The notes beneath the pieces are model-generated. The model saw only the letters and a program-made list of their open reading frames with translations. It was not told where the DNA came from and did not search any database. From NCBI RefSeq assembly GCF_000503895.1, contig NC_022997.1, positions 2,483,821-2,547,820 on the forward strand: a stretch of 64,000 bases of DNA. Reading direction: 5' to 3'. Below are positions 17,432 through 25,308 of this stretch, in pieces (position 1 is the stretch's first letter; the number at the start of each line of letters is the position of its first letter). Both the position numbers and the translations under genes were made by a program. This DNA comes from Hyphomicrobium nitrativorans NL23. Its GTDB lineage: Bacteria; Pseudomonadota; Alphaproteobacteria; Rhizobiales; Hyphomicrobiaceae.

Positions 17432-18931
17432 ATGTTTCCCAAGCCTCGTGCCGATCTCGTCCCCAACACCGCCGACTTCGAGCGGCTGCCGCTCGTGAAG
17501 CCCACAGGCTTTCGCGAATACGATGCACGGTGGCTGTTCCCTAACGAGATCAACCTGATGGGGCTCAATGCCGTGGGGCTCGGCATGGCGCGCGTGTTCG
17601 ACGAGTACGGCGTCGCGAAGCGCATCGTCGTGGGACATGACTACCGCTGGTATTCCGCATCCGTGAAGCAGGCGCTGATGACGGGCTTGCTGGCCGGAGG
17701 ATTCGAGGTGTTCGACATCGGGCTTGCGCTCTCGCCGATGGCCTACTTCGCGCAGTTCGAACTCGACGTCGAAGGCGTCGCGATGGTGACCGCCTCCCAC
17801 AACGACAATGGCTGGACCGGCATCAAGATGGGGCTTGCGCGCCCGCTGACGTTCGGACCCGACGAAATGGGACGCCTCAAGGAGATCGTGCTTTCGGGCG
17901 ACTTCGCGCCATCTGATGGCGGGCGCTACCACTTCCTGCCGGACCTCGCCGAGCGCTACATGAAGGATCTCGCGGACCGCCCTCGGCTCAAGCGTCCGCT
18001 CAAGGTCGTCGCCGCGTGCGGAAACGGCACGGCGGGCGCGTTCGCGCCGAAGGTTCTCGAAGCGGTCGGGTGCGAGGTCGTGCCGCTCGACGCCGAACTC
18101 GACCACAGCTTCCCGCGCTACAATCCAAACCCCGAAGACATGAAGATGCTGCACGCCATCGCGGAAGCGGTCGTGGCGAACGGGGCGGACGTGGGCTTCG
18201 GCTTCGACGGCGACGGCGACCGTTGCGGCGTGGTGGACAACGAAGGGCACGAGATTTTCGCCGATACTGTCGGTGTGATGCTGGCGCGCGACATCGCAGC
18301 CATTCACAAGAACCCGGTGTTCGTTGCCGACGTCAAGTCGACCGGTCTTTTCGCGACCGACCCGGTGCTTCAGGAGGCCGGCGCAAAAACGCTCTACTGG
18401 AAGACCGGGCATTCCTACATGAAGCGCTACACGTTCGAGCAGAAGGCGCTCGTGGGCTTCGAGAAGAGCGGTCACTTCTTCTTCCAACCGCCGCTGGGGC
18501 GCGGCTACGACGACGGCCTCGTGGCTGCGCTCGCGGTCTGCGACATGCTGGAACGCGCGGAGGGGAAGACAATCGCGGATCTGCGCCGCGCGCTGCCCAA
18601 AACCTACCAGTCGCCCACCATGTCGCCCCACTGCGACGACGAGAAGAAGTACGGCGTTGTCGAGCGCGTGGTCGCGGACTACGAAGCGCTGGCGAAGAAC
18701 GGCGGCACAGTCGCCGGGCAGAAGATCCGCGACCTGGTGACCGTGAACGGCGTGCGCGTGACGCTCGAAGACGGGACGTGGGGTCTCGTTCGCGCCTCTT
18801 CCAACAAGCCGGAACTCGTGATCGTGGTCGAGAGCCCCGTGTCGGAAGAGAACAAGATCGCGATGTTCCGCGATATCGAGGCCCGTCTCGCGGCGTTCCC
18901 CGAGGTCGGAGACTACAATCAGAAAATCTGA
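17432..18931 (+). CDS. Phosphomannomutase/phosphoglucomutase
   Basis: A 499-residue alpha-D-phosphohexomutase. All four signature loops are visible: the phosphoserine loop TASHNDNG, the metal loop DGDGDR, the sugar loop EKSGHFFF and the phosphate loop RASSNKPEL. It interconverts mannose-6-P and mannose-1-P (and probably glucose-6-P and glucose-1-P), feeding GDP-mannose or UDP-glucose and hence surface polysaccharides and possibly the periplasmic glucans made by OpgH. Length matches the AlgC/ManB-type branch. It stands as a single gene 204 bases after the protease pair. Confidence 0.93.
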   Translation: MFPKPRADLVPNTADFERLPLVKPTGFREYDARWLFPNEINLMGLNAVGLGMARVFDEYGVAKRIVVGHDYRWYSASVKQALMTGLLAGGFEVFDIGLALSPMAYFAQFELDVEGVAMVTASHNDNGWTGIKMGLARPLTFGPDEMGRLKEIVLSGDFAPSDGGRYHFLPDLAERYMKDLADRPRLKRPLKVVAACGNGTAGAFAPKVLEAVGCEVVPLDAELDHSFPRYNPNPEDMKMLHAIAEAVVANGADVGFGFDGDGDRCGVVDNEGHEIFADTVGVMLARDIAAIHKNPVFVADVKSTGLFATDPVLQEAGAKTLYWKTGHSYMKRYTFEQKALVGFEKSGHFFFQPPLGRGYDDGLVAALAVCDMLERAEGKTIADLRRALPKTYQSPTMSPHCDDEKKYGVVERVVADYEALAKNGGTVAGQKIRDLVTVNGVRVTLEDGTWGLVRASSNKPELVIVVESPVSEENKIAMFRDIEARLAAFPEVGDYNQKI

Positions 18932-19057
18932 GCGCGGGCATTAAGGGCGTCTTCACCAGCCCAAAGCTTCGCACGGCGGGCGCGCCCGTCCGTTAATCGG
19001 ATCGAGGTGCGCGCGGGCGCACGCTTGCGCCTCCATGACCGCATGCAGGAGCCCCGG

Positions 19058-19669
19058 ATGGCCTTGGCAAAACAATCCGCGAACTCGGGTACGTTCGGCC
19101 GGCGCGGCGTCGATGCGTCACCGCGCGTCCGTCCTGCTTCCGTGCGCAAACCGACCGTCTCTGGCCGCCCCGAGGCCCGCACTGCGGAAGCCGCAGCACA
19201 GGCGGCAGATGCCATCGCGCGTGATGTCGGCACCGCGGCCTCCCGTGGAAAGGCTTATGCCTATGCCTGCCTCTCGGGCGCGACGACGTTTCTCGCCGTG
19301 CTGTTCATTCTGAGCGGGGTGGAAAGCCGTTTCTTCCAGTCCGGACCGATGCTGTTCCTGCTCGCCATCCCTGTGCTGCCAACGCTCGCGCTCGCGCTCT
19401 ACATTCCAACGGTCGTGCTTTCGGATCTCGCGCGATTGCTCTCCATTCCACGCGGGTGGTCCGATATCGGGATCGGATTCGTGCTCGGGCTGGGTGTCGG
19501 CATCGCATACGCCGTCACCGCCGCGGATGCCAAATCGCTCGCGACCGCCGTCGCGATCACGGCAGGCGGCATCGTCGGCGGCTGGGCCTTCTGGCGCGCG
19601 CAGGGCTATCCGGGATTGTCGCGCGCGGGGAGAGACGCGGCCGAGATCGCCTACCACAAAATCAAATAG
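19058..19669 (+). CDS. Unknown membrane protein
   Basis: A 203-residue protein of no family I recognise. A basic, disordered head (to about residue 60) is followed by an Ala-rich helix and then four hydrophobic segments: FLAVLFILSG, LFLLAIPVLPTLALALYIPTVVL, IGFVLGLGVGIAYAV and ITAGGIVGGWAF. The ATG at 19,058 has AGGAG six bases upstream; an open frame upstream to 19,007 lacks a good site. It converges with the TauE gene, leaving 12 bases between stops. Probably an inner-membrane protein of unknown role. Confidence 0.7.
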   Translation: MALAKQSANSGTFGRRGVDASPRVRPASVRKPTVSGRPEARTAEAAAQAADAIARDVGTAASRGKAYAYACLSGATTFLAVLFILSGVESRFFQSGPMLFLLAIPVLPTLALALYIPTVVLSDLARLLSIPRGWSDIGIGFVLGLGVGIAYAVTAADAKSLATAVAITAGGIVGGWAFWRAQGYPGLSRAGRDAAEIAYHKIK

Positions 19670-19681
19670 CTGCGCGGCGCA

Positions 19682-20509
19682 TTACATCATCGACACGAGA
19701 AGCCGCGTCGCAACGAGCGCAAGAAACGCGGCGAACGCCAGCTCCAGCGCGCGACGCGAAATGCCGTGCGCGACGCGGACGCCGATCGGGGCTGCCAGCA
19801 CGCTCATCGGAATGATGATCGCGGCGCCAATGAGGCTCACGAAGCCGAGCGACATGGCGGGAAGCTCGGGATTGCCCCAGCCGGCCCACACGTACCCGAT
19901 CAGCCCCGGCACCGCGATGATGGGACCGAAGCCGCTCGACGTGGCGACCGCTTTGAGGATCGACCAGCCGCAGAGCGTGAACAGTGCCACCAGGAACATG
20001 CCGCCGCCGATGCTCATGAGCGTCGACACCAGGCCAATGGAAAACGCGGCGATGCGAATGGGCACATTGTTTGGAACGTCGCTCGCGATCCTCCAATCCT
20101 CGCGGCCCAGCGCCATCTTGATTGCCAAGATATAGCCGCACACGACCCAAACCCACTTGAGCGCTGAGCCGGAGACCACCGACACGAGCGCGATGCCGAC
20201 CAGCACGCCCGCGATCACGAACGGCGCGAGGCGGCGGAGCACGTCCATATCGACGGCGCCCTTGCTGCGATGTGCGCGGAAGGACGAGATCGCGGTCGGC
20301 ACGATGACGGCGAACGACGTGCCCAACACGAGATGCATCCGAATGCTTTCGGGGACGTCGAGAAACGTGAACGTTTCGAAGAGCACCGGCACCAACACGC
20401 CACCGCCGCCGATGCCGAGCAGACCGGCGAGGAAGCCCGTCGCGAGGCCGCCGACAAGCAGCGCCAGCACGAGCCAGAGAAGGTCGCCGTTGGCGAGCGC
20501 GAGTTCCAT
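19682..20509 (-). CDS. TauE/SafE-family membrane transporter
   Basis: A 275-residue TauE/SafE protein with about eight transmembrane helices in two halves, each carrying a GGGxxxVP-like signature (LLGIGGGGVLVPVLF in the first, MSIGGGMFLVALF in the second). The family exports or imports sulfite, sulfoacetate, taurine-derived or other small organic anions; the substrate cannot be read from sequence. The start lies 15 bases after the dusA stop, so transcription probably depends on the dusA promoter, which the integrated element has replaced. Confidence 0.85.
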   Translation of the reverse strand: MELALANGDLLWLVLALLVGGLATGFLAGLLGIGGGGVLVPVLFETFTFLDVPESIRMHLVLGTSFAVIVPTAISSFRAHRSKGAVDMDVLRRLAPFVIAGVLVGIALVSVVSGSALKWVWVVCGYILAIKMALGREDWRIASDVPNNVPIRIAAFSIGLVSTLMSIGGGMFLVALFTLCGWSILKAVATSSGFGPIIAVPGLIGYVWAGWGNPELPAMSLGFVSLIGAAIIIPMSVLAAPIGVRVAHGISRRALELAFAAFLALVATRLLVSMM

Positions 20510-20524
20510 GGTTGAGCCCCCGCG

Positions 20525-21547
20525 CTACTCTGCCGCGAACGCAGCAGTCTCTACCGCTTCGTCTGCGTCACGCGGCCGGCCCTCGGCAATTGCGATCGCA
20601 TCGAGCAGCACGTCGATCCCTGGCCCCTCACCGACACCGTTTTCGGAAAGGTAGCGGCGGAATACGCGCGCGCGCGGCTGGCCGTGATAGAGGCCCAGAA
20701 TATGACGCGTCACGGAATTGAGACGTCCTCCCCGGGCGATGTGCTCGCGGACGTAGGGAACGAGGCGTGTCAACACGTCGCCGCGCGCAGGTGGGGGCGC
20801 ATCGGCGCCGAAGAGCACATGGTCGACGTCGGCAAGCAGGTAAGGCGTCTGATAGGCCGCGCGGCCGACCATCACGCCGTCCACGTGTTCGAGGTGGCTG
20901 GTTGCTTCGTCGAGGCTCTCGATCCCGCCGTTGATCACGATAGTGAGGTCGGGGCGCGCAGCCTTCAGGCGATAGACACGTGCATAATCGAGCGGCGGAA
21001 TTTCGCGGTTCTCTTTCGGCGAGAGACCGTCCAGCCACGCCTTGCGCGCGTGCACGATGAAGAGGCGGCAGCCCGCATCCGACACGGCCTCGATGAACCG
21101 CGTGAGATCCGCTTCGCTGTCCTGGTCGTCGATGCCGATGCGGCACTTCACCGTGACCGGAGTGGAGACGCGCGACGCCATCGCCGCGACGCATGCGGCG
21201 ACGCGCGCGGGCTCCGCCATCAGCGCGGCGCCGAAGCAGCCTTCCTGCACGCGCGGCGACGGGCAGCCGACGTTGAGATTGATCTCGTCGTATCCCTCGG
21301 CTTCGCCGATGCTCGCGGCGTGGGCGAGCTTTTCCGGATCGGAGCCGCCGAGTTGTAGAGCGATTGGATGCTCCTCCGGGCCGAAGCCGAGCAAGCGCGC
21401 GCGGTCGCCGTGGATGACAGCTTCGGCCGTGACCATCTCCGTATAGAGCCTCGCGTTCCGGGACAGGAGACGGTGGAAGTGCCGGCAATGCCGGTCCGTC
21501 CAATCCATCATGGGCGCCACGCAGAACCTATGCGATTGAGATTGCAC
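20525..21547 (-). CDS. dusA: tRNA-dihydrouridine synthase A (5' end supplied by integrated element)
   Basis: A 340-residue FMN enzyme that reduces uridines in the tRNA D-loop with NADPH. Family blocks include HRFCVAPMMDWTDRH, EINLNVGCPSPRVQ with the catalytic Cys, VKCRIGIDD, FIVHARKAW and INGGI. The first five codons and the ribosome-binding site come from the integrated element: GTG at 21,547 with AGGAAA upstream, then Q, S, Q, S, and the 34-bp att repeat begins at the His codon. An ATG at 21,574 (MLLNYIG) is an alternative start. The stranded original start (GTG then T, A, R, S before the same His) lies at 33,751. The gene is therefore intact but under new control. Confidence 0.93.
   Translation of the reverse strand: MQSQSHRFCVAPMMDWTDRHCRHFHRLLSRNARLYTEMVTAEAVIHGDRARLLGFGPEEHPIALQLGGSDPEKLAHAASIGEAEGYDEINLNVGCPSPRVQEGCFGAALMAEPARVAACVAAMASRVSTPVTVKCRIGIDDQDSEADLTRFIEAVSDAGCRLFIVHARKAWLDGLSPKENREIPPLDYARVYRLKAARPDLTIVINGGIESLDEATSHLEHVDGVMVGRAAYQTPYLLADVDHVLFGADAPPPARGDVLTRLVPYVREHIARGGRLNSVTRHILGLYHGQPRARVFRRYLSENGVGEGPGIDVLLDAIAIAEGRPRDADEAVETAAFAAE
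21499..21532. repeat. Left attachment site (34-bp direct repeat in dusA)
   Basis: This 34-bp sequence is identical to 33,703-33,736. It codes on the minus strand for the dusA block starting HRFCVAPMMD. The first differing base on each side marks the limits of identity, so the crossover must be within it. Confidence 0.92.
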
Positions 21548-21584
21548 GCATTTTCCTATATAGTTCAAAAGCATGAAACGTGAA

Positions 21585-21680
21585 CGTGCTCACGCTTGTT
21601 CGCAGATGTTCTCGCCTGCCATCAGGTGTTTTTAGCCTCCACGCTCACGGAATTGCTCACGTGAGCACGGCGTGAGCACG
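21585..21680. promoter_or_regulatory. Cluster of CTCACG motifs at the left end (putative integrase arm or operator sites)
   Basis: CTCACG occurs at 21,589, 21,644 and 21,656, and its complement CGTGAG at 21,660 and 21,671. Two of these form the 14-bp palindrome TGCTCACGTGAGCA at 21,654-21,667, and GTGAGCACG is repeated at 21,661 and 21,672 (11 bp apart). The cluster is between the att repeat and the integrase gene, where arm-type integrase sites, excisionase sites or an autoregulatory operator would lie. Confidence 0.55.
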
Positions 21681-21728
21681 AACGGCGCGCATCGCGGATG
21701 CATCCAATAAGGAATTGGACACACAGCC

Positions 21729-22805
21729 ATGGCAAGCATCGTCAAGCTACCCTCCGGCAACTGGCGGGCACAACTGCGCCATCGCCAGAAATCGATCTCG
21801 AAGACCTTTAAGCTCAAATCCCAGGCCCTGCGATGGGCCACAGAGCAGCAGGACTGCATCGAGCGCGGGCAAACGCCCACCGCCCGTGACTCCATTAAAA
21901 CGGACACCGTGGGCGAGTTCATCAAGCTGCACCTCGACGACATGGCAGAGGTCGGCAAAGCTGCCCAGCGCAGCAAGGAATGCGCCCTACTCCGGCTTCA
22001 AGACGACCGCGACGTTGGCAAGGTGAAGGTTGCCAACTTCACGCGCGAACGGGTGATCGAGTTCGGCCGCCGCCGCGCCAAAGAAGGTGCCGGGCCGTCC
22101 ACGCTCTCCGGCGACTTGAGTTTTATCGGCACCGTTTTCGAACACGCCTCCTCAATCTACGGACACAAGGTGCCCATGGAAGATCTGCGGCTCGGCCGTG
22201 GTGCGCTGGTGCGGTTGGGCTTGGTCGGGAAGTCCGTTGAGCGCGAGCGCCGCCCCACCGCCGATGAACTCAACCGCCTGCTTGCCTTCTTCCGCTTCCG
22301 GCCGCGCTTGGTCATTCCCATGGAGCGCATCGTCAAGTTTGCGGTCGCCACCGCCATGCGGCAGGATGAAATCACCCGCATCCTCTATGAAGACTTCAAC
22401 CGCGACGAGCGCACGGTGCTCATCCGCCAACGCAAACACCCGCGCGACAAGGCATCCAACAACCAAGTCGTGCCGCTTATCTCCGATGCAGGCTTTGACC
22501 CGGTGACGCTTATTGACGAGCAGATGCAGTGGGTGTCACCGAAGGGTGCCATCTTCCCCTATTGTGCGCGCTCCATCGGCGCGGCCTTCCGGCGGGCCTG
22601 CATCGAGTTGCAGATTGACGACCTGCACTTCCATGACCTGCGCCACGAAGGCATCAGCCGCCTGTTCGAAGCGGATTGGGATATTCCGGCGGTGGCCTCC
22701 GTGTCCGGCCACCGCGACTGGAAGATGCTGCAACGCTACACGCACCTTCGCCCAAGCTACGTTGCAAGCCGGGCAAGGCGTGGCAACCGCGTTTCCGCTT
22801 CGTAA
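21729..22805 (+). CDS. Tyrosine site-specific recombinase (integrase) of the element
   Basis: A 358-residue tyrosine recombinase. An N-terminal arm-binding/SAM-like part (SIVKLPSGNWRAQLR, KTFKLKSQALRWA) precedes the catalytic domain with Arg 211 (in TAMRQDEI), HDLRHEG (His 302, Arg 305), His 328 in SGHRDWK and the nucleophile Tyr 337 (QRYTHL). All catalytic residues appear intact. It should recombine the 34-bp att repeats to integrate or excise the element at dusA. The gene starts about 200 bases from the left repeat and points inward, with CTCACG sites upstream. Confidence 0.93.
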   Translation: MASIVKLPSGNWRAQLRHRQKSISKTFKLKSQALRWATEQQDCIERGQTPTARDSIKTDTVGEFIKLHLDDMAEVGKAAQRSKECALLRLQDDRDVGKVKVANFTRERVIEFGRRRAKEGAGPSTLSGDLSFIGTVFEHASSIYGHKVPMEDLRLGRGALVRLGLVGKSVERERRPTADELNRLLAFFRFRPRLVIPMERIVKFAVATAMRQDEITRILYEDFNRDERTVLIRQRKHPRDKASNNQVVPLISDAGFDPVTLIDEQMQWVSPKGAIFPYCARSIGAAFRRACIELQIDDLHFHDLRHEGISRLFEADWDIPAVASVSGHRDWKMLQRYTHLRPSYVASRARRGNRVSAS

Positions 22806-22912
22806 TTCAAGAATGCGGGACCGGGCCTCCATCCCAACAGCCCAAATAGACAGCAGCCATCGTTGCCTTGGGCGTTCTGCCTCGCGCACGTTCGGCCGCT
22901 AGCTCCTTAAAT

Positions 22913-22926
22913 CACTCACGTGAGTG
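22913..22926. promoter_or_regulatory. CTCACGTGAG palindrome upstream of parA
   Basis: A perfect 14-bp palindrome, CACTCACGTGAGTG, about 70 bases before the parA start. It shares the 10-bp core CTCACGTGAG with palindromes at 21,654 and 33,571, which suggests one binding protein acting at the integrase, the replicon and the right end. Confidence 0.5.
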
Positions 22927-22994
22927 CTCTCGGAAAGGGCACGTGCGTGGTGCGATGACTTCACCGCACGTTGCGGCTGTGTCAGCGTGAAGGG

Positions 22995-23621
22995 GTGAAG
23001 ACAATTGCACTCCTCTCCCAGAAAGGCGGCTCCGGTAAGACCACGCTTTCCCTCAACTTGGCCATCGCGGCCGCCCGCGCCAATCTTTCCACGGTCGTCA
23101 TCGACCTCGATCCGCAGCAGAGTGCGTCACGATGGGCACGCCTCCGCAAGGACGGCAATCCCGTCATCGTCAGCGGCCACGCACCGAACCTCGCCACGCT
23201 TCTTGCCCAAGCGCGCGACGGCGACGCTGCGCTTGCATTCATTGACACCGCGCCGAAGTCGGAAAGCGCCTCTCTCATCGCTGCCAAGGCGGCCGACCTG
23301 CTGATCATCCCGTGCCAGCCATCCAGTCTTGACCTCGATGCGGTGGCGGACACCGTGAACATTGCCAAGCTGGCGGCGCGTCCGGCCGTCTTCGTCTTGA
23401 ACGGCTGCAAGGCCGGAAGCTCCCTCACCGAAATGGCTGCCGAGGCACTGGCGGATTACGGCCTGCCGGTTCTGCCGGTGCGCATCGGTAGCCGTGTCGC
23501 CTTCATCAAATCGCTGACCGAAGGGAAAGGTGTCGTCGAGTTCGAGCCGTCCGGCCGTTCCGCGCAGGAAATCCGTCAACTCTTCACGCTGACACGCAAG
23601 CACGCAGACATGAGGGGGTGA
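22995..23621 (+). CDS. parA: ParA-family partition ATPase
   Basis: A 208-residue ParA/MinD-type ATPase with the deviant Walker A KGGSGKTT near the N-terminus, the switch region DLDPQQSASRW and IDTAPKSES as Walker B. It is the short ParA type, lacking an N-terminal DNA-binding domain, as in type Ib partition systems where a small ribbon-helix-helix protein is the partner. I start at GTG 22,995, which begins the family's VKTIALLSQKGG; a TTG eight codons earlier is in frame. The small RHH gene and repA follow at once, giving a par-rep operon. Confidence 0.9.
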   Translation: MKTIALLSQKGGSGKTTLSLNLAIAAARANLSTVVIDLDPQQSASRWARLRKDGNPVIVSGHAPNLATLLAQARDGDAALAFIDTAPKSESASLIAAKAADLLIIPCQPSSLDLDAVADTVNIAKLAARPAVFVLNGCKAGSSLTEMAAEALADYGLPVLPVRIGSRVAFIKSLTEGKGVVEFEPSGRSAQEIRQLFTLTRKHADMRG

Positions 23622-23658
23622 AGGAGTGAAGACACGAAGCAATGAGGAGGTGAAGACA

Positions 23659-23934
23659 ATGAGCCACAACAAACTGCGGGAAGCGATGATGGGGGTTCAG
23701 GGAAGAACCGAGGCCACCCAGCCTGCCGCCCCACAACCCGCAGCGGCTGCGACGCGCGCAAAACCGCAGGTGGCCACGCGGGTAGGCCGCCGCGCGGTCA
23801 CGGTTTGGATCAGCGCCGAAGCCTTTCGCCAACTTCACCTGATTGGCTTGGATAAGGAATGCTCCGTTCAGGATATGGGCGTTGAAGCTTTCAATGACTT
23901 CTTCCGCAAGCACGACAAGAGCGCGGTTGCATGA
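23659..23934 (+). CDS. Small ribbon-helix-helix-like protein, probable ParA partner
   Basis: A 91-residue protein. The first 45 residues are Ala/Pro/Gln-rich and flexible; the rest (RAVTVWISAEAFRQLHLIGL, then SVQDMGVEAFNDFF) follows the strand-helix-helix pattern of RHH DNA-binding domains. Position directly after a short ParA and before repA is that of ParG/ParB-like centromere-binding adaptors. The flexible N-terminus would stimulate ParA. The ATG at 23,659 has GAGGAGG upstream, and the stop overlaps the repA start (ATGA). The identity of its centromere site is unknown; the CTCACGTGAG palindromes are candidates. Confidence 0.72.
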   Translation: MSHNKLREAMMGVQGRTEATQPAAPQPAAAATRAKPQVATRVGRRAVTVWISAEAFRQLHLIGLDKECSVQDMGVEAFNDFFRKHDKSAVA

Positions 23935-24956
23935 CGTTCGACGTTGAAATCCGCGATGCCGATCTTGTCGCCGAGCTGGACATGGCGCGCGAAACGCCGG
24001 GCTTCGAGTTTAAGAGGATGGAACTTTCGCAAAAGCAGGCAAGCCGCGACAAGCTAGCCAGCCTTTCCCGTGATGCGCGCCGCCGTGAACTTGTCCGCCG
24101 CAAACTCGAAGACACCCCAACCGACGCCGACGACCTGCGGCACATTCATTCCGTACTGGCCATGTGCGGCTTGCCCTATAGCCGCCAGCCCCTGTCCGTC
24201 CGCGAATATGAGCGCAAGCAAGGCCGCATGTCGCTCGTCGTGGAAGCGGGCAAGTTGCGTAATCCAGAAACCGGCAACCGCATAGAGCAACCGCTGCCTT
24301 TCGGCCCTAAAGCTCGCTTGCTCTTGATGCACCTGTGCTCGGAAGCTATCCGACAACAAGGCCCAACCATTGAAGTTGCGGATAGCCTCACCGGGTTCAT
24401 CCGCGACATGGGCTTTCCGGTCACCGGCGGCAAGAAGGGTACGCTGCAAGCATTCAAGGAACAGATCAACGCGCTGGCCGCCTGCAAGCTCAGCGTCGGC
24501 ATGTGGGACGGTCGCCATGCTGTCGAATACCAAGGCATGCCGTTCTCGCGCATCGACGTGTGGCTCCCCACCAGCCCCGACCAGATGATGCTGTGGCCGT
24601 CCACGCTCACGTTCAGCATGGATTTCTACACGACGCTGGCCAAGCACGCGCTGCCGATCCGCGCAGAAGCCGTGCGCGCGTTCGCAGGCTCGGCCCGCAA
24701 GCTGGATATGTATTTCTGGTTCAACTACCGGCTCCACCGCCTGAGGCAGCCGTTGCCGATCTCATGGAACGCGCTTGCCGAACAGTTCGGAGGCGACTAC
24801 GGCCGCCAACGCGATTTTAAGCGTGGTTTCGCCGACGACCTGAAGGACGTCTTGGATGTGTTCCCAAAACTGCCTGTAAAGCTCACTGAGGCGGGCATGA
24901 CAGTGTCACCGGCTGGCCCCGACGCCCTCTATCTGCCTCCGCTGCGCAAACGATAG
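23931..24956 (+). CDS. repA: Plasmid replication initiator RepA (RepA_C family)
   Basis: A 341-residue protein resembling the plasmid-encoded RepA family (RepA_C). Recognisable blocks include LPYSRQPLSVREYERKQG, PFGPKARLLLMHLCSEA, DSLTGFIRDMG and the C-terminal winged-helix region FAGSARKLDMYFWFNYRL followed by ISWNALAEQFGGDY. Such proteins bind iterons and open the plasmid origin. It overlaps the RHH gene by four bases and ends six bases before the first of five iterons, which places the origin directly downstream. This is a plasmid-type initiator inside a chromosomally integrated element. Confidence 0.88.
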   Translation: MTFDVEIRDADLVAELDMARETPGFEFKRMELSQKQASRDKLASLSRDARRRELVRRKLEDTPTDADDLRHIHSVLAMCGLPYSRQPLSVREYERKQGRMSLVVEAGKLRNPETGNRIEQPLPFGPKARLLLMHLCSEAIRQQGPTIEVADSLTGFIRDMGFPVTGGKKGTLQAFKEQINALAACKLSVGMWDGRHAVEYQGMPFSRIDVWLPTSPDQMMLWPSTLTFSMDFYTTLAKHALPIRAEAVRAFAGSARKLDMYFWFNYRLHRLRQPLPISWNALAEQFGGDYGRQRDFKRGFADDLKDVLDVFPKLPVKLTEAGMTVSPAGPDALYLPPLRKR

Positions 24957-24962
24957 TGCCCG

Positions 24963-25125
24963 CCTACGCAGAATTGGTCGCGCCCTGTGGACAAGTCATC
25001 CGCCGATCTTCAATCACTTAGCATGGTGCCTACGCAGAATCGGTCGCGCCCCTACGCAGAATTGGTCGCGCTTCGAGGCCCGCCCTACGCAGAATTGGTC
25101 GCGGGGTTACGCAGAATTGGTCGCG
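24963..25125 (+). repeat. Iteron array, probable RepA-bound origin
   Basis: Five direct copies of CCTACGCAGAATTGGTCGCG start at 24,963, 25,029, 25,051, 25,084 and 25,106. Copy 2 differs by one base and copy 5 by two at its left end. Start-to-start distances are 66, 22, 33 and 22, all multiples of 11, so every copy faces the same side of the helix. All lie in one orientation directly after repA, the layout of an iteron-type plasmid origin. Confidence 0.93.
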
Positions 25126-25215
25126 CCCTCTATATAGAACAGAACATCTCAGAACACTTTTTACAGAACACTTCTCAGAATTTTCAGAACACGGCCCTTT
25201 TGAAATTTTTTCCGC
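25126..25215. other. AT-rich repeat tract beside the iterons (candidate DNA unwinding element)
   Basis: Immediately after the last iteron the sequence becomes AT-rich and holds five CAGAA repeats starting at 25,140, 25,150, 25,164, 25,176 and 25,185, four of them CAGAACA. AT-rich short repeats next to iterons are typical of origin-opening regions. There is no coding signal here. Confidence 0.6.
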
Positions 25216-25308
25216 ACACATCACGCACATGCGCGGCGCATCTATATTTCTGCCTTCGGTTCATGCAGCCGCCTCGAAGTGCTTCGGAATATCCTTTAAC
25301 CTGTCAGC

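Noticed and set aside
24963-25125. Regularly spaced repeats as a possible CRISPR array
   Set aside because: Gaps between copies are only 2, 13 and 46 bases, there are no unique spacers of even length and no cas genes, and the position after repA fits iterons.
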